Shown here: positions 27,835 to 36,925 of the stretch, one piece after another
How the letters are laid out: each line of letters opens with the position of its first letter
Numbering within the stretch: position 1 is the stretch's first letter
The notes under the pieces: generated by a model
What the model saw: only the letters and a program-made list of their open reading frames with translations
Told to the model about the DNA's origin: nothing
Databases searched by the model: none
NCBI RefSeq assembly: GCF_023016065.1
Contig: NZ_JALKAQ010000008.1
Coordinates: 62,001 to 126,000, forward strand
Reading direction: 5' to 3'
DNA: 64,000 nucleotides
DNA from: Marinobacter sp. S0848L
GTDB lineage: Bacteria; Pseudomonadota; Gammaproteobacteria; Pseudomonadales; Oleiphilaceae
Translations under genes and position numbers: made by a program

Positions 27835-28999
27835 TGAGCTGAGTGCTGAGCTACAGGAATTTGCCCAGCCCAAGAAAGAAAAGACCCTGACAGCCCGAGA
27901 AGAGCGGATTATTGCCGGCTTTGAGGAGATCCAGCGCTTCGTAGAGGAGCATGGTCGAATCCCCGGGTATGGTGAGGACAGGGATATCTTTGAGCGGTTG
28001 TATGCTGTTCGTCTGGATCGCATTCGTGCGCTGGAGGAATGCCGGGAACTTGTCGCTGGGTTGGATCACCAAGGCCTACTGGAGTGCGATGCCGGTATTC
28101 AGGACGAGTCTGCGGAGGCCATGGATGATGACGAGCTGCTGGCGGCGCTCAGTGATATGGCGCCAGGTGGTGAGCTGACGGAATTGCGCCACGTTCGTTC
28201 TACTGCTGAAAAGCGGGCCGTAGATGAGATTGCGAACCGAACCTTGTGTGAAGACTTTGAACAGTTCAGGCCGCTTTTCCGTCAGGTAGAGGCGGAGCTC
28301 AAGGCTGGTATTCGGGAAACACGGCGTTTTGGCCAGGATGCCAGTATCGAGCAGGGTAACTTCTTTATCCTGAATGGTCAGATGGTGTACGTCGCGGAAG
28401 TTGGTGAGATGTTCAAGGCCCCCAATGGAGACAACGACGCCAGGCTTCGGGTGATCTACTCCAATGAAACGGAGAGTGACATCCTGCTGCGTTCTCTTCA
28501 GCGCGCGCTCTATAAAGACGAAACTGGCCGCAGGATTACCGAACACGATGCCGGGCCGCTGTTTCGGGATACCTGGGAGGAGGATGACGTAGAGACGGGC
28601 ACTATCTATGTGCTCCGGAGCAAGTCCCAGAACCCGTTTGTGGCTGAGCACCGGGAACTGATCCATAAGATCGGGGTGACTGGCGGCAAAGTGGAAACCC
28701 GCATAGCGAATGCCGAACACGATGCCACATATCTACTGGCAGATGTGGAAGTGGTTGCCACCTACAAACTGGCGGGGATCAACCGCACCAAACTTGAGGC
28801 GCTACTCCACAGAGTGTTTGCCCCTGCCCAGCTGGACCTTCAGATCAAAGACCGATTCGGGCACCCCGTTAAGCCCAGGGAATGGTTTCTGGTTCCGTTG
28901 TCGGCGATTGACGAGGCCGTTGATCGGATTCGGGATGGCTCTATCACTCAGGCGGCATACGATCCGGAAACCGCTTCCCTGGTTAACCTGCCTTCCTGA
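27824..28999 (+). CDS. T5orf172 / GIY-YIG nuclease family protein
   Basis: A 391-residue protein. The C-terminal third carries the T5orf172 variant of the GIY-YIG fold: IYVL (261-264), HKIGVT (281-286), an arginine at 293, the metal-binding-type glutamate E325 in KLEALLH, and EWF (353-355). The N-terminal 250 residues are largely helical with acidic stretches, probably an adaptor. It overlaps the helicase gene by 11 bases and is the last gene of the operon. It is the best candidate for the DNA-cutting subunit of the system. GIY-YIG nucleases nick or cut DNA with one metal ion. Confidence 0.85.
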   Translation: MDLDELSAELQEFAQPKKEKTLTAREERIIAGFEEIQRFVEEHGRIPGYGEDRDIFERLYAVRLDRIRALEECRELVAGLDHQGLLECDAGIQDESAEAMDDDELLAALSDMAPGGELTELRHVRSTAEKRAVDEIANRTLCEDFEQFRPLFRQVEAELKAGIRETRRFGQDASIEQGNFFILNGQMVYVAEVGEMFKAPNGDNDARLRVIYSNETESDILLRSLQRALYKDETGRRITEHDAGPLFRDTWEEDDVETGTIYVLRSKSQNPFVAEHRELIHKIGVTGGKVETRIANAEHDATYLLADVEVVATYKLAGINRTKLEALLHRVFAPAQLDLQIKDRFGHPVKPREWFLVPLSAIDEAVDRIRDGSITQAAYDPETASLVNLPS

Positions 29000-29027
29000 A
29001 TTCTTGGGAAGGTAGGTTTCCAATTCG

Positions 29028-29051
29028 GTGGGGCAAAAAGTGGGGCAAAAA
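29028..29051 (+). repeat. Tandem direct repeat of GTGGGGCAAAAA
   Basis: Two adjacent perfect 12-base copies lie between the last island gene and the tRNA-Pro gene. Similar GGGGCAAAA strings near tRNA 3' ends often mark integrase attachment regions, so this could be part of an old boundary; that is inference. Confidence 0.7.
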
Positions 29052-29079
29052 CGAAGGGCCGGAAAAATCTCCAGGAATA

Positions 29080-29116
29080 AAAAAATCCAACCACCGCTAA
29101 GTGATTGGATTTTTTT
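29080..29116 (-). terminator. Terminator of tRNA-Pro, probably bidirectional
   Basis: Arms AAAAAATCCAA and TTGGATTTTTTT form a stem that extends inward through CAC / GTG after one mismatch. A and T runs on the two sides allow termination from both the island operon (plus) and the tRNA (minus). Confidence 0.8.
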
Positions 29117-29124
29117 GGGAATTC

Positions 29125-29202
<78 letters not shown>

Positions 29203-29255
29203 AAACTGCTTGCCGCTAAGAAAAGAGGTTTATCTCAGTGGCTTAGCGGGAGCGA

Positions 29256-29261
29256 AGTATA
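29256..29261 (-). promoter_or_regulatory. -10 element of the tRNA-Pro promoter
   Basis: TATACT on the minus strand lies about 55 bases upstream of the mature tRNA 5' end and is followed by a GC-rich stretch (CGCTCCCGC), which fits a stringently controlled stable-RNA promoter. The -35 is weak. Confidence 0.5.
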
Positions 29262-29313
29262 CGCCAGCCCCAAATAAAAATAAACAGGTGATCGGCGACT
29301 TTCTTCAGAACAA

Positions 29314-30957
29314 TTATCGCAACTTGGTTTCTCTGAGTTTCAGGATGAATTCCGGCGGCTCGAAAGTGTCCGGTTGCGCGCACGTCCAGTATTTATCAAA
29401 CACCGTTAACCCGGTTTCGCCCTCAAGCAAAATGCCAGGCTCCAGGAAAGGATAAAGATCGAGGTAGCTCTGAACCTTGGTTTTCGACACGCGCCGAACA
29501 ATGTGCTCTGGCCCAAGTTCAGAAGGGTGGTTCAGACCAGAAGCTTCCAGCAGATTCTGGAGGGCATCAAGCGTTTTGGTGTGGTAGTTGTACACCCGTT
29601 CACTTTTCAGCGGCACGTCCAGTTTGTTGCCTCTGCGCGGGTCTTGGGTGGCAACGCCAGACGGGCATCGGCCAGTGTGGCAATTCAGTGCCTGAATGCA
29701 CCCCAGAGCGAACATATAACCGCGCGCCGCGTTACACCAGTCAGCGCCCATGGCGAGTGTTCGGGCAATATTGAAAGCGGAGGTGATCTTGCCCGCCGCG
29801 CCTATGGCGATGTCGTCACGCAGGTTGGCACCTACCAAGGTGTTGTGTACCAGAAGCAGGGCTTCTTTTAGCGGCATGCCCAGGCGATTGATGAACTCCA
29901 GTGGGGCGGCACCAGTTCCACCTTCGCCACCGTCGACAACGATGAAGTCTGGTTTCTTGCCGGTTTTCAGTATGGCTTTGACGATGGCAAACCACTCCCA
30001 TGGATGCCCGATGGCGAGTTTGAAGCCTACCGGCTTGCCACCCGAAAGCTCACGCAGTTGCTCGATGAACTCAAGCAATTCAATCGGTGTGGAGAACGCG
30101 GAGTGGCTGGCAGGCGATACGCAATCTTCACCCATGGGTATTCCGCGAGCCTCAGAGATTTCAGCCGTGACCTTTTCTGCAGGGAGTATGCCGCCGTGAC
30201 CGGGTTTGGCGCCCTGCGATAGTTTGACCTCTATCATTTTCACCTGATCCAGACTGGCGTTCTCCTGGAATCGCTCGGGGCTGAAGGTGCCGTCTGGGTG
30301 GCGGCAGCCAAAGTAGCCCGAGCCAATCTCCCAGACCAGATCACCACCGGGTTCTTTGTGGTAGCGAGAAATGGAGCCTTCCCCGGTGTCATGGTAGAAG
30401 CCCCCTTTTTGCGCACCTGCGTTCAGGCTCAGTATGGCGTTAGCAGACAACGAGCCAAAGCTCATGGCGGAGATGTTGAATACGCTGGCGCTGTAGGGTT
30501 TTGCGCAACGTTTTCCGATCACAACCCGGAAATCATTAGAGGTTAGCTTGGTCGGCGTGAGGGAATGATTCATCCACTCGAAGCCTTCCTCGTACATCGA
30601 TAATTGTGAGCCAAACGGGCGTTTATCCAGCACGCCTTTGGCCCGCTGATACACGATCGTGCGTTGCTCGCGCGAGAAGGGGCGTTCTTCCGTATCGGAT
30701 TGGATAAAGTACTGACGGATTTCCGGGCCGATGGATTCGAGCAGATACCGGAAGTTCGCCATAATCGGGTAGTTGCGACTAACGGTATGTTTTCGTTGGA
30801 AAAGATCCCGGGTGCCTAAAATCGTTAGCGCGCCAAATATCAGAGGGAAGATGTACCCGGAGCCGGCCCACAGTGAAAGTGGAAGTGAAATGACTAATCC
30901 CGCGATGCTGATTGCGTAGGCGGAATAGCGAAAAGGGAAGGTGGTGGTTTTGACCAT
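29314..30957 (-). CDS. FMN-binding glutamate-synthase-like protein, membrane anchored
   Basis: A 547-residue protein with two N-terminal hydrophobic segments (about 12-45) followed by a stand-alone glutamate synthase FMN/Fe-S barrel domain (SAMSFGSLSANAILSLNAGAQKGG, KPGHGGILPAEKVT, VDGGEGGTGAAPLEF, CNAARGYMFALGCIQALNCHTGRCPSGVATQDP with the cysteine cluster). It lacks the glutaminase domain of GltB, so it is not a full glutamate synthase; stand-alone versions have no settled substrate. It is a monocistronic gene beside tRNA-Pro and divergent from a BCCT transporter. Confidence 0.88.
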   Translation of the reverse strand: MVKTTTFPFRYSAYAISIAGLVISLPLSLWAGSGYIFPLIFGALTILGTRDLFQRKHTVSRNYPIMANFRYLLESIGPEIRQYFIQSDTEERPFSREQRTIVYQRAKGVLDKRPFGSQLSMYEEGFEWMNHSLTPTKLTSNDFRVVIGKRCAKPYSASVFNISAMSFGSLSANAILSLNAGAQKGGFYHDTGEGSISRYHKEPGGDLVWEIGSGYFGCRHPDGTFSPERFQENASLDQVKMIEVKLSQGAKPGHGGILPAEKVTAEISEARGIPMGEDCVSPASHSAFSTPIELLEFIEQLRELSGGKPVGFKLAIGHPWEWFAIVKAILKTGKKPDFIVVDGGEGGTGAAPLEFINRLGMPLKEALLLVHNTLVGANLRDDIAIGAAGKITSAFNIARTLAMGADWCNAARGYMFALGCIQALNCHTGRCPSGVATQDPRRGNKLDVPLKSERVYNYHTKTLDALQNLLEASGLNHPSELGPEHIVRRVSKTKVQSYLDLYPFLEPGILLEGETGLTVFDKYWTCAQPDTFEPPEFILKLRETKLR

Positions 30958-31072
30958 GTATACCTCTAGCGGCCCTGAAGTGTGGGTGCTTTCAGTATAT
31001 GCCAGACCAGCCAGAGGAGAGCAAGCCGCTGTAAGGATTTGGAAAAAGAGCTCCGGGATCTTTTGTGTGGTC

Positions 31073-31130
31073 TATAATTCTGTGGAAGGAAGCGACACAA
31101 CGCGTACTTTGATGTTTTGAGGTCAAAGTA
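31073..31130 (+). promoter_or_regulatory. -10 box and dyad ahead of the BCCT transporter
   Basis: A perfect TATAAT lies at 31073-31078 (no good -35). Just downstream, TACTTTGA (31105-31112) and TCAAAGTA (31123-31130) form a perfect 8-bp inverted repeat with a 10-base spacer. It could be an operator or an RNA hairpin in the leader, 93 bases before the GTG start. Confidence 0.5.
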
Positions 31131-31223
31131 ATAGGATAACGCGCTTGTAATCTTTTAGAGCGGCTGGGAATGGCCACTCATCATCCATCTTTCAGACATC
31201 ACACCAAAACCAGGAGGCTCCAC

Positions 31224-32816
31224 GTGGGCGAGGTAGTGAAAGACGAATATCAAACGGACTACGTTGCAGGCCAGGATAATATCAATCCGTTTGGCCTGGA
31301 TCTGCACAACTGGGTGTTCCCGGTTACGGCAGTGGTTGTAGTGGCGTTTGTCATAGGGACTCTCATGTTTCCGGCTTTGGCCAAGGAAACACTTGATGGA
31401 GCAAAGTGGGGAATCATCGCAAGTTTTGACTGGTTCTTCATGCTCAGCGCGAACATCTTCGTGGTGGTGAGCCTGGCGCTCATCTTCTTGCCGGTCGGTA
31501 AAATACGTTTAGGTGGCCAAGACGCGAAGCCTGAGTTCACCCGGCTTTCGTGGTTTGCCATGCTGTTTGCCGCAGGTATGGGTATCGGCCTTATGTTCTG
31601 GGCGGTTGCCGAGCCGGTTGCGTATTATACCGGTTGGTATGAGACGCCGTTTAACGTAGAGGCGAACACCGATGCGGCTCGTGATCTGGCCATGGGGTCA
31701 ACCATGTACCACTGGGGTCTTCACCCTTGGGCCATCTATGCAGTCGTCGCTTTGTCGCTGGCGTTCTTTGCATTCAACAAGAACATGCCATTGACCATTC
31801 GTTCGGCGTTTTTCCCGCTGCTGAAAGACCGCGTGTGGGGTTGGCCGGGGCACATCATCGACGTGCTGGCAGTAGTTGCAACAATTTTTGGCCTGGCCAC
31901 GTCTTTGGGCTTCGGTGCCCAGCAGGCTGCCTCCGGTTTGGATTACCTGTTTGAGACCGGTTCCGGCACCAATGTCCAGATGGCCGTTATTGTCGGTGTT
32001 ACTGCACTGGCATTGATGTCGGTTCTGCGTGGCCTGGACGGTGGTGTGAAAATTTTGAGTAACATCAACATGATGACTGCAGCCGTGTTGCTCGCGTTTA
32101 TCGTGTTTGCCGGCCCGACCATGACCATTCTTGAAACCATATGGGTGACAACGTCTTCCTACGTGGCGAATGTCGTTCCGTTGAGCAGCCCGTTTGGCCG
32201 TGATGATGCGGCTTGGATGCACGGCTGGACCATCTTCTATTGGGCGTGGTGGATTTCCTGGTCACCGTTCGTAGGTATGTTTATTGCGCGGGTTTCCAAA
32301 GGCCGTACTGTGCGTGAATTTATTACCGCGGTTCTGATCATCCCGACGGTTATTACAACCATCTGGATGAGCGGGTTTGGTGGCACTGCGCTTGAGCAGA
32401 TTCAAAATGGTGTTGGTGTGCTGGCGGATAAAGGTATTACTGATGTATCGTTGGCGACCTTCCAGATGTTCGAAGGGCTGCCGCTGACCGGCATTATCTC
32501 CTTCGTTGGGATTGTTCTGGTGTTGGTGTTCTTCGTGACCTCATCGGACTCTGGCTCATTGGTTGTCGATAGCATTACCGCTGGCGGTAAAACCGATGCA
32601 CCAACTGCCCAGCGCGTGTTCTGGGTGATTATGGAAAGTGCTATTGCAGCTGCCCTGATTTTCGGCGGTGGCGACGATGCACTCGGTGCGATTCAGGCTG
32701 TGTCGATCAGTGCCGGCTTGCCGTTCACCGCGATCTTGCTGATCATGACGTGGGGCCTGTTGAAGGGACTTTCTCAAGAGCGCAAGCTGCTTATTCAGAA
32801 GGGCGAGTTGCTTTGA
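31224..32816 (+). CDS. BCCT-family transporter (betaine/choline/carnitine type)
   Basis: A 530-residue inner-membrane protein with 12 hydrophobic segments. The family signatures GMGIGLMFWAVAEPVAYY and MHGWTIFYWAWWISWSPFVGMFIARVSKGRTVREF are present; the tryptophan-rich block forms the substrate box. These transporters import quaternary ammonium osmolytes such as betaine with Na+ or H+, apt for a marine cell. I chose GTG 31224, 6 bases after AGGAGG (31212-31217), over ATG 31170, which has no ribosome binding site and adds 18 odd residues. Confidence 0.92.
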   Translation: MGEVVKDEYQTDYVAGQDNINPFGLDLHNWVFPVTAVVVVAFVIGTLMFPALAKETLDGAKWGIIASFDWFFMLSANIFVVVSLALIFLPVGKIRLGGQDAKPEFTRLSWFAMLFAAGMGIGLMFWAVAEPVAYYTGWYETPFNVEANTDAARDLAMGSTMYHWGLHPWAIYAVVALSLAFFAFNKNMPLTIRSAFFPLLKDRVWGWPGHIIDVLAVVATIFGLATSLGFGAQQAASGLDYLFETGSGTNVQMAVIVGVTALALMSVLRGLDGGVKILSNINMMTAAVLLAFIVFAGPTMTILETIWVTTSSYVANVVPLSSPFGRDDAAWMHGWTIFYWAWWISWSPFVGMFIARVSKGRTVREFITAVLIIPTVITTIWMSGFGGTALEQIQNGVGVLADKGITDVSLATFQMFEGLPLTGIISFVGIVLVLVFFVTSSDSGSLVVDSITAGGKTDAPTAQRVFWVIMESAIAAALIFGGGDDALGAIQAVSISAGLPFTAILLIMTWGLLKGLSQERKLLIQKGELL

Positions 32817-32826
32817 TTGAATGAGT

Positions 32827-32870
32827 CAGGCACAAAAAACCGGAGCTTAGTCTCCGGTTTTTTGTGCCTG
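32827..32870. terminator. Bidirectional terminator between convergent genes
   Basis: A perfect 19-bp inverted repeat (arms CAGGCACAAAAAACCGGAG and its complement, 6-base loop) with A and T runs inside the stem serves both the BCCT gene and the convergent ATP-grasp operon. Confidence 0.9.
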
Positions 32871-32882
32871 AACGAATACTTG

Positions 32883-33830
32883 TTACATTCGACTGAAGCT
32901 GTTCATCGCGAACTGGGCGCGTTCACGTGGGCTAAAATGCGGACGCTTTAAGCCCTCGATGGCATTCAGGCGCGGCATCAAACCGCAGCCGTTGGCCATC
33001 TGAATTGCCAAGCCCGGGCGGGCGTTCAGTTCCAGAAGTAAAGGACCCTGATGCGCATCGACCACTAAATCCACGCCCATATAGCCAAGGCCCGTTGCCT
33101 CATAGCAACGAGAGGCCATTTCCAGCATGTTCTCCCAAGATTCAATCTGAATGTTCTCAAGCGCCAGCCCGGTATCCGGATGGAGCGTAATCGGGCGATT
33201 AAACTGAACGGCGTTCAGGCTTCGGCCTGTGCCAAGATCCAGCCCCACACCGACCGCACCTTGGTGCAGGTTCGCTTTGCCATCGGATGCCTTGGTGGCC
33301 AGTCTCAGCATGGCCATGATGGGATAGCCCTGAAATACGATAATGCGAATATCGGGTACGCCCTGAAACGAGTACTTGGCGAGATCGGGAGAGGACTCCA
33401 CCAGATCTTCGACAATCGCAACATCCGGCGTGCCGGCCAGCGAATAAAGGCCCGCTAAGATGTTGGTTAAGTGGCGTTCCAGCATGGCAACAGAAATTCG
33501 TGCGCCAGACGCTTTGACGAAATCATCGCCATCTCGCCCGGTGATTACGGTGATGCCCTTGCCTCCGGAGCCTTTGGCGGGCTTGATCGCAAAGCCGGAA
33601 AGGTCTTCCGCTATCTCCCGAAAGTGGGAAATTTCGTGTTGTTGACGCACCACCTGAAGGAGCTTCGGGGTTTTTACATCGTATTCACCTACAGCCAGCT
33701 TGGTTTTCAGCTTGTTATCAACCAAAGGGTACGACGAGCGATCGTTGTACCGGGCAATGTAATCGACATTGCGCCGGTTCATATTCAGCATCCCGATTCG
33801 ATTCAGCCTGCGTGGGGAGATCCAGTCCAT
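32883..33830 (-). CDS. ATP-grasp alpha-L-glutamate ligase-like protein
   Basis: A 315-residue RimK-related ATP-grasp enzyme: FAIKPAKGSGGKGITVI is the ATP-binding strand-loop, VDLVVDAHQGPLLLELNARPGLAIQMAN the metal-binding C-terminal part. RimK-type ligases add glutamate to a protein or peptide. It is the last gene of a three-gene operon (1 base after the transglutaminase-like gene) with a retropepsin-like protease, a set conserved in many gammaproteobacteria. The acceptor is not known from sequence. Confidence 0.88.
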   Translation of the reverse strand: MDWISPRRLNRIGMLNMNRRNVDYIARYNDRSSYPLVDNKLKTKLAVGEYDVKTPKLLQVVRQQHEISHFREIAEDLSGFAIKPAKGSGGKGITVITGRDGDDFVKASGARISVAMLERHLTNILAGLYSLAGTPDVAIVEDLVESSPDLAKYSFQGVPDIRIIVFQGYPIMAMLRLATKASDGKANLHQGAVGVGLDLGTGRSLNAVQFNRPITLHPDTGLALENIQIESWENMLEMASRCYEATGLGYMGVDLVVDAHQGPLLLELNARPGLAIQMANGCGLMPRLNAIEGLKRPHFSPRERAQFAMNSFSRM

Positions 33831-33831
33831 A

Positions 33832-35349
33832 TCAATCGTAGGCCTTCATCGGGTTAAAGCGACGAAGCTCGCTAAGCTTGTAGCCGGTGTATTGGCCCAT
33901 CAGCAAAATCAGCCCCAGAATGACCAGGTGCAACTCGGGGAAGTTGAAGGTCAAGTGACCTGCCAACGGCAGGCTCATGACGAGGTAGGCGCATATGGCA
34001 ACAAACAAGCTGCCGGCACCTTGCACAGCGACTTCACGGGGACCTTCTTCTTCCCAGAGGATCGACATGCGCTCGATGGTCCAGGCGATGATGACTGTGG
34101 GGAAGAAGGTTACAGTCATGCCGGTATTGAAGCCCATCTGGTAGCCGACGATACTCAGCCCGGCGGTGATGAATATCACCAGTATGATCAAGGCCGAGAT
34201 TCGGGAAACGAGCAGAAGGTTAAGGCTTGATAAATAGCCTCTGAGCAGAAGGCCGATAGCGACCACGGATAAAAAGGCGATGAGTCCCGGCACGAGCGTC
34301 GTTTGGACAAACGCGACGGCGATCAACACCGGCATGAACGTACCTGAGGTGCGGACGCCGATGACCATGCGCATGAACGCTACCATGAGTGCACCAATGG
34401 GCAACAGCAGGAGCATTCTGAACATGCTTTGCTCTTCAATGGGAAGCTGGTAAAAACTGAGAGCGCTCAGGCCGTTAGAGGCCGCTTCCCGCGCAGCCAA
34501 TTGCAGGGCAGGGATGGTTTGGCGAAGCATGGAGAAGCTGACTTGAGAGTTGTCACCGCCCACGACATCCAGCAGCGATTCCGAGCCTTGACGCCACAGT
34601 AGCAGATGCTCAGGCACGCCTTGTTCGGCGGTGCGTGGATCAAACGTGAGCCAGCGTTCGCCATCGTAGATTTGGATGAACGGCACAAGGTGTTGGCGCC
34701 GGCGCGCATCTTCAAGTTTCAGGGCGTCTGCCGTTCGTGCCGCAATGCCGGCGTGATTCAGCATTCGAACCAGAATCTGCAGGTAATTCTCGTCAGACAC
34801 CAGCATGGTGGAATTCTGCGTGCGGTTGTCTGGCTGCATGAGGGTGATCAGTTCCCGGGTTAGACTCTCCGGGGAGCTGGAACGTTCTGTTGCCCGATTA
34901 AGCAGCTCTCGCACGGCCGTGGCCTGTGGTTCTTCCCAAAATACCGCTTGGGCTTGGGGTGGGCGTTTGGGTGGCTGCTGAACGATGGAATCATCAGGTA
35001 CGAACTGTGTTTTGAAATAGAGGGTTTGTGGGCCGTTGACCTCGCGTTTGGTCCACTCGGCGCGACGGCTACCGTTATTCTCAAGTATAGAAAAACCGTA
35101 TCCGGGTGACGCTGCCTGCTCGGTTAAAATACGAAAGCCGGGAGGTTGTTGCGGCACGTGCAAACTTACCTGTGCCGATTCGCCATAACCTTCGAAGTCC
35201 ACCCGGGCTTCAACCATCCATACGGGTTGCTGCTCGCCGGTCATCCAGGGAATGCCCATCTCGAAATGACGCCAGGTTGCAACGGATAGCCCGGCAGTTA
35301 TGAGTAGAAACACGGCGACATAAAATGGAATGCGGGACCTCACGGTCAT
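33832..35349 (-). CDS. Inactive transglutaminase fused to 7-TM domain (UUP1 family)
   Basis: A 505-residue membrane protein. One N-terminal helix (about 8-26) leads to a periplasmic part with a transglutaminase-like region (about 185-250, lacking a clear catalytic cysteine in the ARTADALKLE block), then seven hydrophobic segments (about 305-500). It overlaps the upstream protease gene by 4 bases (ATGA) and ends 1 base before the ATP-grasp gene. It probably forms the membrane platform linking the periplasmic protease and the cytoplasmic ligase. Confidence 0.85.
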   Translation of the reverse strand: MTVRSRIPFYVAVFLLITAGLSVATWRHFEMGIPWMTGEQQPVWMVEARVDFEGYGESAQVSLHVPQQPPGFRILTEQAASPGYGFSILENNGSRRAEWTKREVNGPQTLYFKTQFVPDDSIVQQPPKRPPQAQAVFWEEPQATAVRELLNRATERSSSPESLTRELITLMQPDNRTQNSTMLVSDENYLQILVRMLNHAGIAARTADALKLEDARRRQHLVPFIQIYDGERWLTFDPRTAEQGVPEHLLLWRQGSESLLDVVGGDNSQVSFSMLRQTIPALQLAAREAASNGLSALSFYQLPIEEQSMFRMLLLLPIGALMVAFMRMVIGVRTSGTFMPVLIAVAFVQTTLVPGLIAFLSVVAIGLLLRGYLSSLNLLLVSRISALIILVIFITAGLSIVGYQMGFNTGMTVTFFPTVIIAWTIERMSILWEEEGPREVAVQGAGSLFVAICAYLVMSLPLAGHLTFNFPELHLVILGLILLMGQYTGYKLSELRRFNPMKAYD

Positions 35350-36149
35350 GCGTCATCTCCCGTTTGGGTTTTGTTGCGGTAACTCTTGGGCAGTTCGGTG
35401 GCGAACTCTTTGCCCACATCAATCAGCATGACGTCTCGCAAAACGTTGCGGCCAATTAATACTTCGTAAGTTAGATTGGTGCGGTCGGCCAGTGTAAATT
35501 CGGCAACCTGCTCGTGATCGCCAATCGCAAATTGAAGCTCTACAACAACCCGGCGCTCCGCTTCATCAGCAGCGGACTGGATGATTTTGACCCGGCGGGA
35601 AACTTCTTTTTCCAGTGTTACCCATTCTTCACCGGAAGTGCCGGGAACCGGGACTTCAAACCGTACCCAATTGCCACCATCACGCTCGAAACGCTTTACA
35701 TTCCGGGTGTGTATTGACGACGTTTCGGCGCCGCTGTCGACGCGAGCGGTGTATACCGTCTCAGCATCTGCCAGGTAGAGTTTTTCAACTTCACCGACAA
35801 CAACCTTGCCTTTGAGGCGGTCGGCCCGGCCCGTATCTTTGGGGACAGGGGGGCAACTTCGCTGAACCACGGGTGGGCAAGAGGGTTTTTCAACCTGAGT
35901 GGCGATTGCGTCCAGAATCGTTTGGGTAGACTGCTTTTGATGGCCGAGCAACTGTTGCTGGCGAACGCCGGCGTTGCTCTCCATGGTCACCATCGTCGCT
36001 CGCTGTTTGTTTAGTGACGCGCGAATATCATCGACACCTTCCTTGGGAACCATAAAATACTGGTCCGCTGTACATCCGGATAAAGCGAACAAGACTGCTG
36101 TCATGCCGAACGCCATTAGTGGTCGAGGTTTGAAGAACCTGTCACCCAT
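35346..36149 (-). CDS. Retropepsin-like 'ATP-dependent zinc protease' family lipoprotein
   Basis: A 267-residue protein with a lipoprotein signal (lipobox LSGC, C26), so it sits in the periplasm on a membrane. After a helical stalk (40-90) comes a retropepsin-like domain with DSGAETSSIH (D138-S139-G140 is the aspartate protease triad) and a later VLIGRNVLRD flap-like segment. Despite the family name, no zinc site is visible. First gene of the operon with the transglutaminase-like membrane protein and the ATP-grasp ligase. Confidence 0.85.
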   Translation of the reverse strand: MGDRFFKPRPLMAFGMTAVLFALSGCTADQYFMVPKEGVDDIRASLNKQRATMVTMESNAGVRQQQLLGHQKQSTQTILDAIATQVEKPSCPPVVQRSCPPVPKDTGRADRLKGKVVVGEVEKLYLADAETVYTARVDSGAETSSIHTRNVKRFERDGGNWVRFEVPVPGTSGEEWVTLEKEVSRRVKIIQSAADEAERRVVVELQFAIGDHEQVAEFTLADRTNLTYEVLIGRNVLRDVMLIDVGKEFATELPKSYRNKTQTGDDA

Positions 36150-36287
36150 GCATATCCCCTGAAGTGGCTGCTCAATAGATCGGTCGTGGAGTTAGTGCCG
36201 ATGAGCCTTCTTTGTGTTGTCGGTTAGGGAGAGAAGTATACTACAAGCTGCATATCCTACGCCTTTACAGATGGTTAAGGCGCGGGC

Positions 36288-36710
36288 TTATTTGCCAAGA
36301 AATGAACCTGTTCCGAGAGTGGTTTCGGATCGCAAGTATTCTTGGATGACTGGAGAGCAGTTGAGGTAGAACAGGAGCAATTCACGCTGGATATCCTGAT
36401 CCTGAATGCGGGAGGCATAGCTGATCACGCCTTTCAGTGTTTCGTCATTCGCGGCGGGGTTTTCGGGAGCTACAAAGCTGTGATCGTAGCGGTCACGCAA
36501 TAGCCGGTTTAGCCGTTCCAGATGAAACTCGCCTGTATGGGTGATGTGAGGCAGCATTTTGGCGCCACTGCGGCGCCCAGACGCCTGACTTTGTGCCCAG
36601 CTGGGGTCCTCTGCAGGCTCGTCGGTTTGCAGAATTTCTGAGCCCAGTTTTCTCCAAAGTTCTTTCAACATGCTCTTGTCCTGCAGGTGAGCATTTGGCT
36701 GGTTTGCCAT
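36288..36710 (-). CDS. Hypothetical cytoplasmic protein, 140 residues
   Basis: I do not recognise the family. The N-terminal half is polar and probably disordered; the C-terminal half (LKGVISYASRIQDQDIQRELLLFYLNCSPVIQEYL) looks helical. There is no signal or membrane segment. It stands alone between the protease operon and rmuC. An internal ATG at codon 14 (MLKELWRKLG) is an alternative start. Confidence 0.6.
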   Translation of the reverse strand: MANQPNAHLQDKSMLKELWRKLGSEILQTDEPAEDPSWAQSQASGRRSGAKMLPHITHTGEFHLERLNRLLRDRYDHSFVAPENPAANDETLKGVISYASRIQDQDIQRELLLFYLNCSPVIQEYLRSETTLGTGSFLGK

Positions 36711-36925
36711 AAAAAGTGAACGTCAGCTTCATTCTTTTTAGATGAATTTACTTCCTGCGTCTAGAGCGACTTAAGTGAATTGCGGTAAATGCCAAGCAGT
36801 CGAGGCTGGTATTGAGGTGTTTTTCCAATTTCCCCATAAAACGTATCTCTGGGTTAGACTGTCAGGCTGCAGTGGTTGACGACCGCGTTGATTAATTCGT
36901 TCTACAGTTTCAGGAGTTGCCGGCA

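Noticed and set aside
26494-28023. 509-codon minus-strand frame over the helicase and nuclease genes
   Set aside because: It is antisense to two genes with intact motifs and shows no domain of its own.
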